In this document: positions 25,075-32,702 of the stretch, one piece after another | How positions within the stretch are numbered: the stretch's first letter is position 1 | Layout: each line of letters starts with the position of its first letter | Assembly (NCBI GenBank): GCA_949295085.1 | Contig: CASFJS010000017.1 | Location: 1-59,191, forward strand | Length of the DNA stretch: 59,191 nucleotides | Origin: an uncultured Pseudomonadota bacterium | GTDB lineage: Bacteria > Pseudomonadota > Alphaproteobacteria > RF32 > CAG-239 | Reading direction: 5' to 3' | Position numbers and translations under genes: made by a program | Notes under the pieces: generated by a model | What the model was told of the DNA's origin: nothing | The model's input: only the letters and a program-made list of their open reading frames with translations | Database searches by the model: none

Positions 25075-25206
25075 AAAAAAACTCCTTTATCAAGGAGCCG
25101 GCAGATAAAAAAGAAAAGACTTTCCTTTGTAACAACCTGGCTCGGGTTAATGTTCTCTGCTTATAAGCCCTGCAAGCACCAAGAACAATTTTAGGATAGC
25201 GGCTTT
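25075..25206 (-). promoter_or_regulatory. Riboswitch-like structured leader of the NMN adenylyltransferase gene
   Basis: Read on the minus strand: -10-like TATACC at 25207-25212; then a possible three-way junction closed by TCCT/AGGA (near 25192 and 25121); a long arm with GTTCTT/GAGAAC and inner TGCTT/AAGCA; a short arm AACC/GGTT; and finally CTCCTT-GATA-AAGGAG followed by seven T and directly by the ATG. The last hairpin is both an intrinsic terminator and a trap for the AAGGAG ribosome-binding site. AAGGA of the closing stem can also pair with TCCTT of the terminator, giving a switch. Parts of the 3' half (ACCC...CCAGGTT...AGGAAAG) faintly recall the TPP aptamer, but CUGAGA and GCG are absent, so I do not assign a class. 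Confidence 0.6.
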
Positions 25207-25231
25207 GGTATAAAAATCAAGCAAAAAAATC

Positions 25232-25262
25232 TTGACTTCGAGTTTACTCTAAGCTGTATACT
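25232..25262 (+). promoter_or_regulatory. MerR-type promoter with 19-bp spacer
   Basis: TTGACT (25232-25237) and TATACT (25257-25262) are separated by 19 bp, too long for normal sigma70 use. Between them lies an imperfect dyad ACTTCGAGT-TT-ACTCTAAGC. Overlong spacers with a central dyad are the hallmark of promoters twisted into activity by MerR-family regulators (SoxR, AdhR, NmlR, CueR). It drives the gene at 25295 and closely resembles the promoter at 27005. Confidence 0.65.
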
Positions 25263-25294
25263 GATATTATCTTGACAAAGTAACGAGTTGTAAA

Positions 25295-25795
25295 ATGAGC
25301 AAACAAACGGTCTTTTATTATCATTTTGAGCCAATCGGCGGATGGTTTATCCTGAATTCCGTCATGCTGGTTACTTTTGGTTACTGGAGTATTGTCTGCC
25401 CCTGCCTGTTATATTGGTCGCAGATGCAGGTGTTGTGGGGGGTTACGTTATTTTCGTGGTTGGCCTGGGGGTGGCGCGACGTGGTTAAACATCGGTTGGC
25501 CGTATTTGACAACAAAAGTATTACGATTGACCATTGTCAACCCTTGGCATGGAAAGATATTAAAGCCGCCGAAGAACGTCTTGTCCGTTGCGGGTTGCGG
25601 AAATGCCGGATTATCGTACTAATACCTAAAGACGGAATTGATTACAAATATAACTTCCTGCAACGGCACAACGGCGGATTTACGGCTTTTTCGCTGCCGC
25701 TGTATGATGTTGTCAAACCTGATGATGCTGTTAAGATGACCGAACTGGTCAACAAAAAAATTAAAATTAAACAGTTGCCGAAAACTGCAAAATAG
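25295..25795 (+). CDS. Unknown membrane protein with C-terminal PH-like domain
   Basis: 166 residues. Two transmembrane segments near the N-terminus (about 14-38 and 42-60: WFILNSVMLVTFGYWSIVCP and VLWGVTLFSWLAWGW) are followed by a soluble part with beta-strand character (LAVFDNKSITID, PLAWKDIKAAEE, IIVLIPKDGIDY), resembling small bacterial 'PH-like' membrane proteins. No catalytic motif. It lies behind a MerR-type promoter, so a stress-induced envelope protein is likely. It ends at a strong terminator. Not otherwise recognised. Confidence 0.75.
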   Translation: MSKQTVFYYHFEPIGGWFILNSVMLVTFGYWSIVCPCLLYWSQMQVLWGVTLFSWLAWGWRDVVKHRLAVFDNKSITIDHCQPLAWKDIKAAEERLVRCGLRKCRIIVLIPKDGIDYKYNFLQRHNGGFTAFSLPLYDVVKPDDAVKMTELVNKKIKIKQLPKTAK

Positions 25796-25803
25796 TTTGA
25801 TGA

Positions 25804-25839
25804 AAAAAACAGCGCCAATTTACCATTGACGCTGTTTTT
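25804..25839. terminator. Bidirectional terminator
   Basis: AAAAACAGCG/CGCTGTTTTT stem with A and T flanks between the converging genes ending at 25795 and 25850. Confidence 0.88.
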
Positions 25840-25849
25840 AGGATCGTTT

Positions 25850-26677
25850 TTATTCGACAATAAAATCCGGACGGACTTTTTGTTTGGCCAGGAAATCTTC
25901 CAATGTGCTATCCTGGTCGTCAAGCAAAGCCGCCGTCAGGCCACTCACGGTCCAGCAGGATTTTATATCCGCCAACCGGGCTCCGACAATATCCGTCTGT
26001 ATGTTGTCGCCTATCATCAGAATATTGTGTCTCTGAGTGGTTGGACAACAACGCCGAATAAGGCGCTCAAAAATGCCGATATACGGTTTGCCGTAAGCTA
26101 TAACCCTGCCACCGTAAAAATGATAGGCATCGGCAATGGCTCCCTGTTCCAAAAACAGTTTGCCGGCTTTATAACCCAAGATATTGGGATTCACACAAAC
26201 CATGGGCTTTCCTGTCTGGGCGAGTTTTTTAAGCTCGGGCATAAATTCCGAGATATCGTCGGTTTTCCGCCTTTCCAGCAGAGGCATACCACAATAGATG
26301 AAATCAGCTTTTTCCGGCGTATCAACCATCCAATACATAGACTTGCTAAACAGCAAGGGAAAACCAATCTCCGGATTTTGCTCATTGGCGGTGCCAAACA
26401 CCCAAAATTTATACCCCGTTACCATCAGTTGTTCACTGCGGATAATTTCGGCGGCATATTCTCCGGATGTCAACAACTCCATATAATGCTCATCTTTTTT
26501 GATGCCCTGCCGAAAATAAGATTCTTCAACTTCTTCCGCCAGACCGGATGTGTTCGCCAATACAAAGACTCGTTTGTTGCTATCCATAAGTTCCGCACAC
26601 AAATCTTTGTATTCCGGTTTGATATCGGAAAAAATAATAACTTTGAACTTTTCGGCTATATTTTTTATATCTGCCAT
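25850..26677 (-). CDS. HAD-IIA (NagD-like, TIGR01459-type) hydrolase with degenerate motif I
   Basis: 275 residues. It fits the NagD-like HAD layout: motif II region VFVLANTSG, cap domain with IYCGMPLLERRKTDDISEF, the substrate-proximal CVNPNILGYKAG, motif III YGKPYIGIF, and motif IV MIGDNIQTDIVGA with both acids. Motif I is odd: it reads IIFSDIKPEYKDL instead of DxDGVL, so the second Asp and the following loop are missing and about ten residues seem deleted. Phosphatase activity is doubtful. It converges with the gene at 25295 and is monocistronic. Confidence 0.8.
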   Translation of the reverse strand: MADIKNIAEKFKVIIFSDIKPEYKDLCAELMDSNKRVFVLANTSGLAEEVEESYFRQGIKKDEHYMELLTSGEYAAEIIRSEQLMVTGYKFWVFGTANEQNPEIGFPLLFSKSMYWMVDTPEKADFIYCGMPLLERRKTDDISEFMPELKKLAQTGKPMVCVNPNILGYKAGKLFLEQGAIADAYHFYGGRVIAYGKPYIGIFERLIRRCCPTTQRHNILMIGDNIQTDIVGARLADIKSCWTVSGLTAALLDDQDSTLEDFLAKQKVRPDFIVE

Positions 26678-27004
26678 AGGATTTTTCCTTAACCTTACTC
26701 CGTTTCCGGCCTCGGCAAAGGTTTATGTTTTTAATATCCGCAAATCCCTGGAAAAGATGTTTTACGGCAAAAACGGCTGCCTTAATGTTGGTCCCGGACA
26801 TACCTGGTATATCTCTGCGGGCGGCGCTTATAGCGGAGCGCTCTTTCGGCCGTAGTTTTTGCAACGATATCTTTTTTACGTATTTGCGGTATTGTTAATA
26901 ATTAAATTCAAAATAGCATTCCGGTGCAATTTAATACATTTTGCGACAAAAAACAAGTTATTTTTAGACAAAAATATTTTTAAATTAAGATTGTGAAAAA
27001 ATGC
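26678..27004. other. Divergent intergenic region
   Basis: About 330 bp between the HAD gene (minus) and the metallophosphoesterase operon (plus). Apart from the MerR-type promoter that follows at 27005 I see only AT-rich sequence (26870-27000) and a GC-richer stretch near 26790-26850 with GGAGCGCTC-like palindromes; the short frames there are not convincing genes. Confidence 0.5.
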
Positions 27005-27035
27005 TTGACTTAAAGTTAACTCAACGTTTTATACT
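27005..27035 (+). promoter_or_regulatory. MerR-type promoter of the phosphoesterase/alcohol dehydrogenase operon
   Basis: TTGACT (27005-27010) and TATACT (27030-27035) with a 19-bp spacer containing the dyad ACTTAAAGTTAACTCAACGT centred on AGTTAACT, the centre also found in SoxR- and AdhR-type operators. The same boxes, spacer length and dyad position occur at 25232. It precedes an Fe-alcohol dehydrogenase operon, which fits an aldehyde/electrophile-sensing MerR regulator encoded elsewhere. Confidence 0.7.
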
Positions 27036-27072
27036 GTCAAACAGAATCGACTGACACAAAGGAGAAAATTTT

Positions 27073-28215
27073 ATGCTATCCTGGAGCGTTATGGCCTCAA
27101 TGATCGGCTGTACGATTACGATGTATTTGTTTGTGCGCTACGCAATAATAACCGGATTAAGCTGGTGGATTTGCCTGCCGCTGTTTTTTGTTCTGCTGAT
27201 TATCGGTTGCACTCAGCCGCTAACAAGTTATCGGTTTGAGCCGCATCTTGGCTCGCTTTATCCGCTCTACCGTTACGGCCTGTATTTTCTCTTTATCGGT
27301 TGTCTTATTTTAATGCTGTTAACGCTCATGGCCGATGCGCTGTGGTTTGTCGGCTATAAGCTCAAATGGCTCAATGTTATGCCGACCGATAAAACCGTCT
27401 GCGTCAAATTTCACTTCGGACTTATTTTAGCGGCGCTGGTTATGACAAGCTATGCGCTTTATTGCGGAGTGAAAGTGCCCGAAGTTAAAGAAATCACTCT
27501 GGCTTCTGACAAAATCAAAAACAACCGCAAAATCGTGCTGTTAAGCGATATTCATATCCACCGTGTGATTGATGCGGACAAAGTGCGCAAGATTGTTGAG
27601 CGTGTTAATGCCCTTGAACCGGATGTTATTATTCTGGCGGGCGACATTGTTGATGACGATATGCGGCGAATTAAGCCGACGGTTGAGTTGTTGAAAGAAC
27701 TTAAAGCCAAAGAAGGCGTTTATTTTGCCAGCGGCAACCATGAGTTTTATGCCGGTTACCGCGAAAGTCTGATTGCTATGCAGCGGCTCGGTTTTAAGAC
27801 ACTTGAAAATGCCGGCCAGAACCTTGGCGACTTGTTTATTGCCGGAATTCCTGATTATCGCACATCGCAACGTGTCGGTTTGTTGTGCAAACCGGAAGTG
27901 GCACTGCACAACGCCAAGGACGAACAATTTAAGATTTTGGTATCACACACGCCGATTAACCTCGGCAAAGACAATCATTTTGACTTAGCGGTTTCCGGCC
28001 ACACCCACGGCGGACAAATTTTTCCGTTTCATATTCTGGTGCAATGGTCGCACAAATATCTGGCCGGGTTGTATGATATCGGCAACAAGGCCAAACTCTA
28101 TGTTTCGCGCGGCGCCGGCCAGTGGGGCCCGCAGATGAGGTTTCTGGCACCGTCGGAAATAACTTTAATCCATTTGGTTTCACAACAAAATAAAGGAGAA
28201 AAAAATGAGCTTTAA
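27073..28215 (+). CDS. Membrane-anchored calcineurin-like metallophosphoesterase (YkuE-like)
   Basis: 380 residues. Four or five hydrophobic segments fill the first 150 residues. The phosphoesterase domain then shows all dimetal motifs in order: LLSDIHIHRV (D-x-H), ILAGDIVDDD (GD-x-xD), ASGNHEFYAG (GNHE), LVSHTP and SGHTHGGQI (GHTH). Related proteins cleave phosphodiesters or pyrophosphates such as UDP-diacylglucosamine or cyclic nucleotides; this one's substrate is unknown. AAAGGAG precedes the ATG. It overlaps the alcohol dehydrogenase gene by 11 bp and is the first gene behind the MerR-type promoter. Confidence 0.9.
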   Translation: MLSWSVMASMIGCTITMYLFVRYAIITGLSWWICLPLFFVLLIIGCTQPLTSYRFEPHLGSLYPLYRYGLYFLFIGCLILMLLTLMADALWFVGYKLKWLNVMPTDKTVCVKFHFGLILAALVMTSYALYCGVKVPEVKEITLASDKIKNNRKIVLLSDIHIHRVIDADKVRKIVERVNALEPDVIILAGDIVDDDMRRIKPTVELLKELKAKEGVYFASGNHEFYAGYRESLIAMQRLGFKTLENAGQNLGDLFIAGIPDYRTSQRVGLLCKPEVALHNAKDEQFKILVSHTPINLGKDNHFDLAVSGHTHGGQIFPFHILVQWSHKYLAGLYDIGNKAKLYVSRGAGQWGPQMRFLAPSEITLIHLVSQQNKGEKNEL

Positions 28216-29368
28216 TTTTTACGTTCCGGTTAATGTGTTCTTCGGCCGCGGCGAGCTTGACAACCTGCATAAACACACCCTGCCCGGCAAAAAGGCTTTG
28301 GTGGTAATTTCCAACGGCAAATCGGCGCGCGCCAACGGTTATCTTGACCGCTTGTTGTCGCAGCTTGATAAGGCCGGTGTTAAGCACGCCTTGTTTGACA
28401 AGGTAGAACCCAACCCGTTGAAATCGACGATAATGGCCGGTGCCCAGGTTGCCCGCGACAACGGTTGTGATTTTGTTGTGGCGCTCGGCGGCGGCAGCGT
28501 GATGGATGCGGCCAAGGCGATTGCCTGCATGGCGGTCAATGACGGCGATTTGTGGGACTATATGCCCTGGGGCACCGGTAAGGCCAAAGAAAAACAGTAT
28601 AAAGACCTGCCGCTGGTCTGTATTTCGACCACCGCCGGAACCGGCTCGGAGATTGACAACGGGGCGGTTATCACCAACCCCGAAACCAATGAAAAAACCG
28701 CCTATTTCGGCGAGTTTCCGGTCTTGTCAATCGTTGATGCCGATTTGATGGCGAGCGTGCCGGCCAAGCAGACGGCTTATCAGGGATTTGACGCCCTCTT
28801 CCACTCGACGGAAGCCTATATTGCCAACACCGCCAATCTGATGAGCGATATGTTTGCCCGCGCGGCGATTGAAAATGTCGGCAAATATCTGGCGCGCGCC
28901 ATCAACAACGGCAGCGATATGGAGGCGCGCGAAGGCATGGCTTTTGCCAACTCGATGTCCGGCTATGTGATGTGTGTCGGCAGCTGCACCAGCGAACATT
29001 CGCTGGAACACGCCCTCTCGGCTTATCATCAGGAACTGCCGCACGGCGCCGGCCTGATTATGATTTCCAAAGCCTATTACACGCACATGATTAAGGCCGG
29101 CGTGCGCGGCGAGCGCTTTGTCGATATGGCGCGTTTTCTCGGTATGACGGATGCCAAGGAGCCGATGGATTTTATCAAAGCTTTGGACAAACTGCAGCAT
29201 GATTGCGGCGTCGGTGAGCTCAAAATGTCGGATTACGGCATTATGCCGGAAGAATTCAAGACCATGACCGAAAATGCCAAAGACTGTATGGCGGTATTGT
29301 TTAACTTTGACCCGGCACCGCTGAGCCTTGATGATTGTGTGGCCATTTATCAGGCGTCGTACAAATAA
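28205..29368 (+). CDS. Iron-containing alcohol dehydrogenase (group III, BDH-like)
   Basis: 387 residues. The NAD(P)-binding signature VVALGGGSVMDAAKAIA is followed by STTAGTGSEIDNGAVIT, the iron ligands in YQGFDALFHSTEAY (Asp and His), and SEHSLEHALSAYHQELPHGAGL (quoted in part; the two further His). Such enzymes interconvert alcohols and aldehydes, often to detoxify aldehydes. The start follows AAAGGAG and overlaps the phosphoesterase end. Control by the MerR-type promoter fits an aldehyde response. Confidence 0.93.
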   Translation: MSFNFYVPVNVFFGRGELDNLHKHTLPGKKALVVISNGKSARANGYLDRLLSQLDKAGVKHALFDKVEPNPLKSTIMAGAQVARDNGCDFVVALGGGSVMDAAKAIACMAVNDGDLWDYMPWGTGKAKEKQYKDLPLVCISTTAGTGSEIDNGAVITNPETNEKTAYFGEFPVLSIVDADLMASVPAKQTAYQGFDALFHSTEAYIANTANLMSDMFARAAIENVGKYLARAINNGSDMEAREGMAFANSMSGYVMCVGSCTSEHSLEHALSAYHQELPHGAGLIMISKAYYTHMIKAGVRGERFVDMARFLGMTDAKEPMDFIKALDKLQHDCGVGELKMSDYGIMPEEFKTMTENAKDCMAVLFNFDPAPLSLDDCVAIYQASYK

Positions 29369-29380
29369 GGAGAAAACAAA

Positions 29381-29851
29381 ATGAAAAAACTATTGCTGAC
29401 AGCCGCGGTGGTTTTGAGTTTAATCAGTTTTAACACGGGAGCACAAGAAATGAGAAAAGCCGAAATCGACACGATATTTGAACAAGGCGAACCCAATCCC
29501 TACGGTGAATTTTTTACCGGACAGACTTATCTGACGCGCTTAAGTGCCAATGATGAGGTCTGGAATTCGTCTATCGCCAACGTTACCTTTGAGCCTGGCG
29601 CGCGCACCAACTGGCACAAACATTCCGGCGGACAGATTCTGCTGGTTTTGGGCGGCGAAGGACGTTATCAGGAACGCGGCAAGGAAACACGTATCTTGCG
29701 TAAGGGTGACGTGGTGCGGATTCCTTTGAATATTGAGCATTGGCACGGTGCGGCGCCCAATTCATGGTTTACGCATATATCCATTGAAACCAACCTGCCC
29801 AATAATCAGACAACCTGGCTGGAGCCGGTCAGCGACGCCGAATATAAATAG
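29381..29851 (+). CDS. Secreted cupin-domain protein
   Basis: 156 residues. Signal peptide MKKLLLTAAVVLSLISFNTG then AQE. One cupin barrel: motif 1 FEPGARTNWHKHSGGQ-ILLVLGGEG and motif 2 RKGDVVRIPLNIEHWHGA (two His, a Glu-like and a further His for metal). It closely resembles cupins that accompany aldo-keto reductases, alcohol dehydrogenases or carboxymuconolactone decarboxylase-like proteins. TAAGGAG precedes the ATG, 12 bp after the dehydrogenase stop. Third gene of the operon, closed by the terminator at 29871. Confidence 0.88.
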   Translation: MKKLLLTAAVVLSLISFNTGAQEMRKAEIDTIFEQGEPNPYGEFFTGQTYLTRLSANDEVWNSSIANVTFEPGARTNWHKHSGGQILLVLGGEGRYQERGKETRILRKGDVVRIPLNIEHWHGAAPNSWFTHISIETNLPNNQTTWLEPVSDAEYK

Positions 29852-29870
29852 TAACTTTGTACATTAACTC

Positions 29871-29898
29871 AACCGCCGAAAATTTGTCGGCGGTTTTT
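29871..29898 (+). terminator. Terminator of the cupin operon
   Basis: AACCGCCGA/TCGGCGGTT stem (29871-29879/29887-29895) followed by TTT, 20 bp after the stop; the converging gene begins its stop at 29897. Confidence 0.88.
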
Positions 29899-30553
29899 AT
29901 TTGCGATTAATCAGACGATAAATACAAGCGGCGACAATACTGCGCGGCTTGAGTATATTCAACACCTCTGCTCCGCAGCCTTTTTGTTTGGCAACATGAT
30001 AGGCATCGGGACAATCAATTTCCAGATGGCGCGGACTTAGCCCCAGAATATTGCCGGATTGCGGCAGGTGCGACAAGGCAATGCGTTGGCCGTAAAAAAG
30101 CGTCAGTTTGGCTCTGACGCTTGAGAAATCGAGATGGGACGCCTGCTCCGGTATCCGTAAGACACTGACCGCATAGCCTCCGTTCGGACAGGCGGTGTCA
30201 AAATTATTGTGCAGCATATAAAGTTCCAAACTCGGTATGCCAAGTGTGGTCTTGACGCCTTTCATCGTTTTGGGAAGATATTGATAGCGGTTTATCATCC
30301 CCTGCTCGATAATCGCCGAGGTCGCGACAACATCGTTCCAGTTCAGGCCTCTTTTAACTCTGGCATCAACCTTTAAAGTGCCGCGCAAATGTATCAACCC
30401 ATCGTCATAACGATGCGGGTCTTTTTCTATCTCTTTATTTCTGATGAGGTGGGTGATGTATTCTTCTTTTGTGTCAAAAACACAAGAGAGTGAAGCTGCC
30501 TTATCATTATACTCAACTCCGTGGCAAACCGGAGTTTTTGTTATTACCGGCAT
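29897..30553 (-). CDS. Unknown conserved-looking protein
   Basis: 218 residues, no signal peptide, one short hydrophobic stretch near the end (SIVAACIYRLI). Readable blocks: LIHLRGTLKVDARVKRGLNW, GIPSLELYMLHNNFDTACPN, LTLFYGQRIALSHLPQSGN and HLEIDCPDAYHVAKQKGCG. The Asp/Cys/His residues of the last block could form a site, but I recognise no family. No Shine-Dalgarno sequence precedes the ATG; the leader is AT-rich (GTTAATAATTTAAG), as for two other unknown genes in this window. Divergent from kdsB. Confidence 0.6.
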   Translation of the reverse strand: MPVITKTPVCHGVEYNDKAASLSCVFDTKEEYITHLIRNKEIEKDPHRYDDGLIHLRGTLKVDARVKRGLNWNDVVATSAIIEQGMINRYQYLPKTMKGVKTTLGIPSLELYMLHNNFDTACPNGGYAVSVLRIPEQASHLDFSSVRAKLTLFYGQRIALSHLPQSGNILGLSPRHLEIDCPDAYHVAKQKGCGAEVLNILKPRSIVAACIYRLINRK

Positions 30554-30760
30554 TTTGATACACCACTTAAATTATTAACTTTGTCTTAACAATAACTTAT
30601 TTTTTTGTCTAAATCAAGTATTTTTTTTTATTTTTTTATTTTTTGTCCGATTATTTTGTTTATAAACGTTTTTTGCCGATTTGCGCCCGAAAAAATATTT
30701 TATTTTTTTGAAAAATATGCTATAAGCAGAGACGGTTTTAATTTTGCAAAAGGAAGAATC

Positions 30761-31534
30761 ATGTCCAAAGTTATTACAATGATACCCGTCAGAATGGCAT
30801 CAACGCGTCTGCCCAACAAACCGCTTTTGGATATCAACGGCAAAACACTTATTCACCACGTTTATGAACATGTTAAAGCCGTTGTTCCGGGAGATATTGT
30901 TATTGCTGCCGGTGATCAGGTGATTGTTGACGAGGCACAAAAATTCGGTGCCAAAGCTATTTTAACCGACCCCGGCCTTCCCAGCGGCACCGACCGGATT
31001 GCCGCCGCCTTGAAAGAAATTGATCCGGACGGCACAAACTATGATATCGTTGTCAATTTTCAAGGCGACGGTATCAATGTTGATCCGAAAGTTAATCTTG
31101 GTCTGATTGAGATGGTCCAACGCACTGACTGTGATATTGCCACCTGCGGCATGATCTTCAAAAACGATAAAGATGTTGCCGACCCAAGTATGGTTAAAAT
31201 CTGCATGGGCCTGCGCGACGGTGAAACCGAGGGGCGCTGCCTGTATTTTACCCGTGCTGCCGCCCCTTATATCCGTAACCCCGAAAAATGCAAAAACAAA
31301 GATTTTTATCATCATATCGGTATTTATGTTTTCAAGGCATCGTCGTTGAAAAAAATGGTTTCGCTGCCGGTTGGCGTTTTGGAAGCAAGAGAATCTTTAG
31401 AGCAGCTGCGCGCACTTGAAAACGGTATGACCATCTGCGCCAAGATTATTGATAATATGAAACTGGTACAAGAAGCGCCGGCCGATATCAACACACCGGA
31501 AGAATACGAAGAAGCTCTTAAATGGATTAAGTGA
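30761..31534 (+). CDS. kdsB: 3-deoxy-manno-octulosonate cytidylyltransferase (CMP-KDO synthetase)
   Basis: About 257 residues from the ATG at 30761 (AAGGAAG upstream; the frame runs back to 30605 through AT-rich non-coding sequence). Motifs: IPVRMASTRLPNKPLLDING (nucleotide-binding P-loop-like start), SGTDRIAAAL, VVNFQGDGINVDP (normally QGDEP; here the Glu is replaced by Gly-Ile), YFTRAAAPYIR, HHIGIYVF and LEQLRALENGM. The enzyme activates KDO with CTP for lipopolysaccharide inner-core synthesis. The QGDGI substitution is unusual but all else is typical. Monocistronic. Confidence 0.94.
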   Translation: MSKVITMIPVRMASTRLPNKPLLDINGKTLIHHVYEHVKAVVPGDIVIAAGDQVIVDEAQKFGAKAILTDPGLPSGTDRIAAALKEIDPDGTNYDIVVNFQGDGINVDPKVNLGLIEMVQRTDCDIATCGMIFKNDKDVADPSMVKICMGLRDGETEGRCLYFTRAAAPYIRNPEKCKNKDFYHHIGIYVFKASSLKKMVSLPVGVLEARESLEQLRALENGMTICAKIIDNMKLVQEAPADINTPEEYEEALKWIK

Positions 31535-31553
31535 TTTTTGCTTTGTTTTGTGA

Positions 31554-31586
31554 TAAACATCCCTCTGCCGAGCAGAGGGATGTTTA
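31554..31586. terminator. Bidirectional terminator between kdsB and the HAD gene
   Basis: Perfect 15-bp palindrome TAAACATCCCTCTGC with loop CGA (31554-31586) between two converging genes. Confidence 0.9.
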
Positions 31587-32252
31587 TTATGCCATCGTCG
31601 TATTTTTATCAAGCCAGTCCTTAAATTCTTCCAAGCTGTAAACTTCCGGTATCCAGCGCATATCTTCGGGCATATCGGTGGTAAATTCGCAACGGTAACG
31701 CAGCGGATGAGCGCCGCTCTTTATCGCCGCCTGCTGGTTGTAAATACGATCATCAACCAAGATGGTTTCTTCGGCTTTCAGCCCGTATTTGTCATAGCAG
31801 GCGCGCAGCATATCTTCCTTGGCGGTGTCATGCATAAATTTGCCATGCTGGACACACTCGATGGTTAAAAAGTCCGTCACCTCGGCCAGAAGCTTGTTTA
31901 AAAACTTTTTCTTGGTTTCGACATCAAAAGTCGCCGACATGGTAAACTGGCGGTAGCCTTTTTGGTGCAGCTCTTTTAGAGTTTCGATAACATGCGGATA
32001 AAGCGGACGATTGCAGAAAAACTCAGGCGAATGGCAAAAATCATAATCCATCTCGATGCCATGTTCAGGATGGGTTTTTAGCTCCAAAGCGCCATATTTC
32101 GGGTTAATCGGCAAAACCTTTGGCAAATCTTCCCATTTAATATTGCCATAAGTCGGCGCATATTTGGGGTGTTGGGTCAGAAAGTTGAAATAAGCGTAGT
32201 TCAGATTGGCCAAAACACCGTCAACATCCCAAAATATGTTTTTGATAATCAT
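31587..32252 (-). CDS. HAD-superfamily hydrolase
   Basis: 221 residues. Motif [19 protein letters not shown] is complete (DxDG), motif II is [13 protein letters not shown], and motifs III/IV are [14 protein letters not shown] and [14 protein letters not shown]. The long cap insert between motifs I and II (about 20-80) holds [14 protein letters not shown] phosphatase of small metabolites or a 5'-nucleotidase-like enzyme is likely; substrate unknown. It overlaps the rnhA stop by 4 bp and is last in the AlbA_2-rnhA-HAD operon. Confidence 0.87.
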   Translation of the reverse strand: MIIKNIFWDVDGVLANLNYAYFNFLTQHPKYAPTYGNIKWEDLPKVLPINPKYGALELKTHPEHGIEMDYDFCHSPEFFCNRPLYPHVIETLKELHQKGYRQFTMSATFDVETKKKFLNKLLAEVTDFLTIECVQHGKFMHDTAKEDMLRACYDKYGLKAEETILVDDRIYNQQAAIKSGAHPLRYRCEFTTDMPEDMRWIPEVYSLEEFKDWLDKNTTMA

Positions 32253-32701
32253 TGCGTATCTCCTTTTGTTATAAACTTGGCCTGTTCTCTTGCCAATTTG
32301 TCACATCTTTCATTCTCGGGATGGCCGTTGTGCCCTTTGACCCAAACCCATTGTATCCGGTGTTTTTCAAGCTCCGACTCGAGAAGCTGCCACAAATCGA
32401 TATTCTTAACCGGCGATTTTTTATTGGCGGTGCGCCAGCCGTTTTTTTGCCAGTTTGGCAACCATTGAGTCACACCGTCCATAACATAGCGGCTGTCGGT
32501 ATAGAGCTTAACCCGGCAAGGCTTTTTAAGGGCACGCAAAGCCTCAATAACCGCCGTTAATTCCATACGGTTGTTGGTGGTATCCGCCGCGCCGCCGCAA
32601 AGTTCTTTTTCTGCCGCGCCGTAGCGTAAAATAGCGCCCCAGCCCCCTGCTCCGGGATTGCCGGAACAAGCTCCGTCGGTAAAAATTTCGACATCCGGCA
32701 T
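32249..32701 (-). CDS. rnhA: Ribonuclease HI
   Basis: About 150 residues from the ATG at 32701, which immediately follows the upstream stop. The catalytic DEDD set is visible: [16 protein letters not shown] (D), [12 protein letters not shown] (E), [10 protein letters not shown] (D) and [16 protein letters not shown] (the flexible His and last D). It degrades RNA in RNA-DNA hybrids. The frame extends to 32740 within the previous gene. Confidence 0.96.
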   Translation of the reverse strand: MPDVEIFTDGACSGNPGAGGWGAILRYGAAEKELCGGAADTTNNRMELTAVIEALRALKKPCRVKLYTDSRYVMDGVTQWLPNWQKNGWRTANKKSPVKNIDLWQLLESELEKHRIQWVWVKGHNGHPENERCDKLAREQAKFITKGDTQ

Positions 32702-32702
32702 C

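Noticed and set aside
25075-25206. TPP riboswitch
   Set aside because: Some 3' similarity, but the invariant CUGAGA and GCG elements are missing and the gene is not thiamine-related; left as unclassified.
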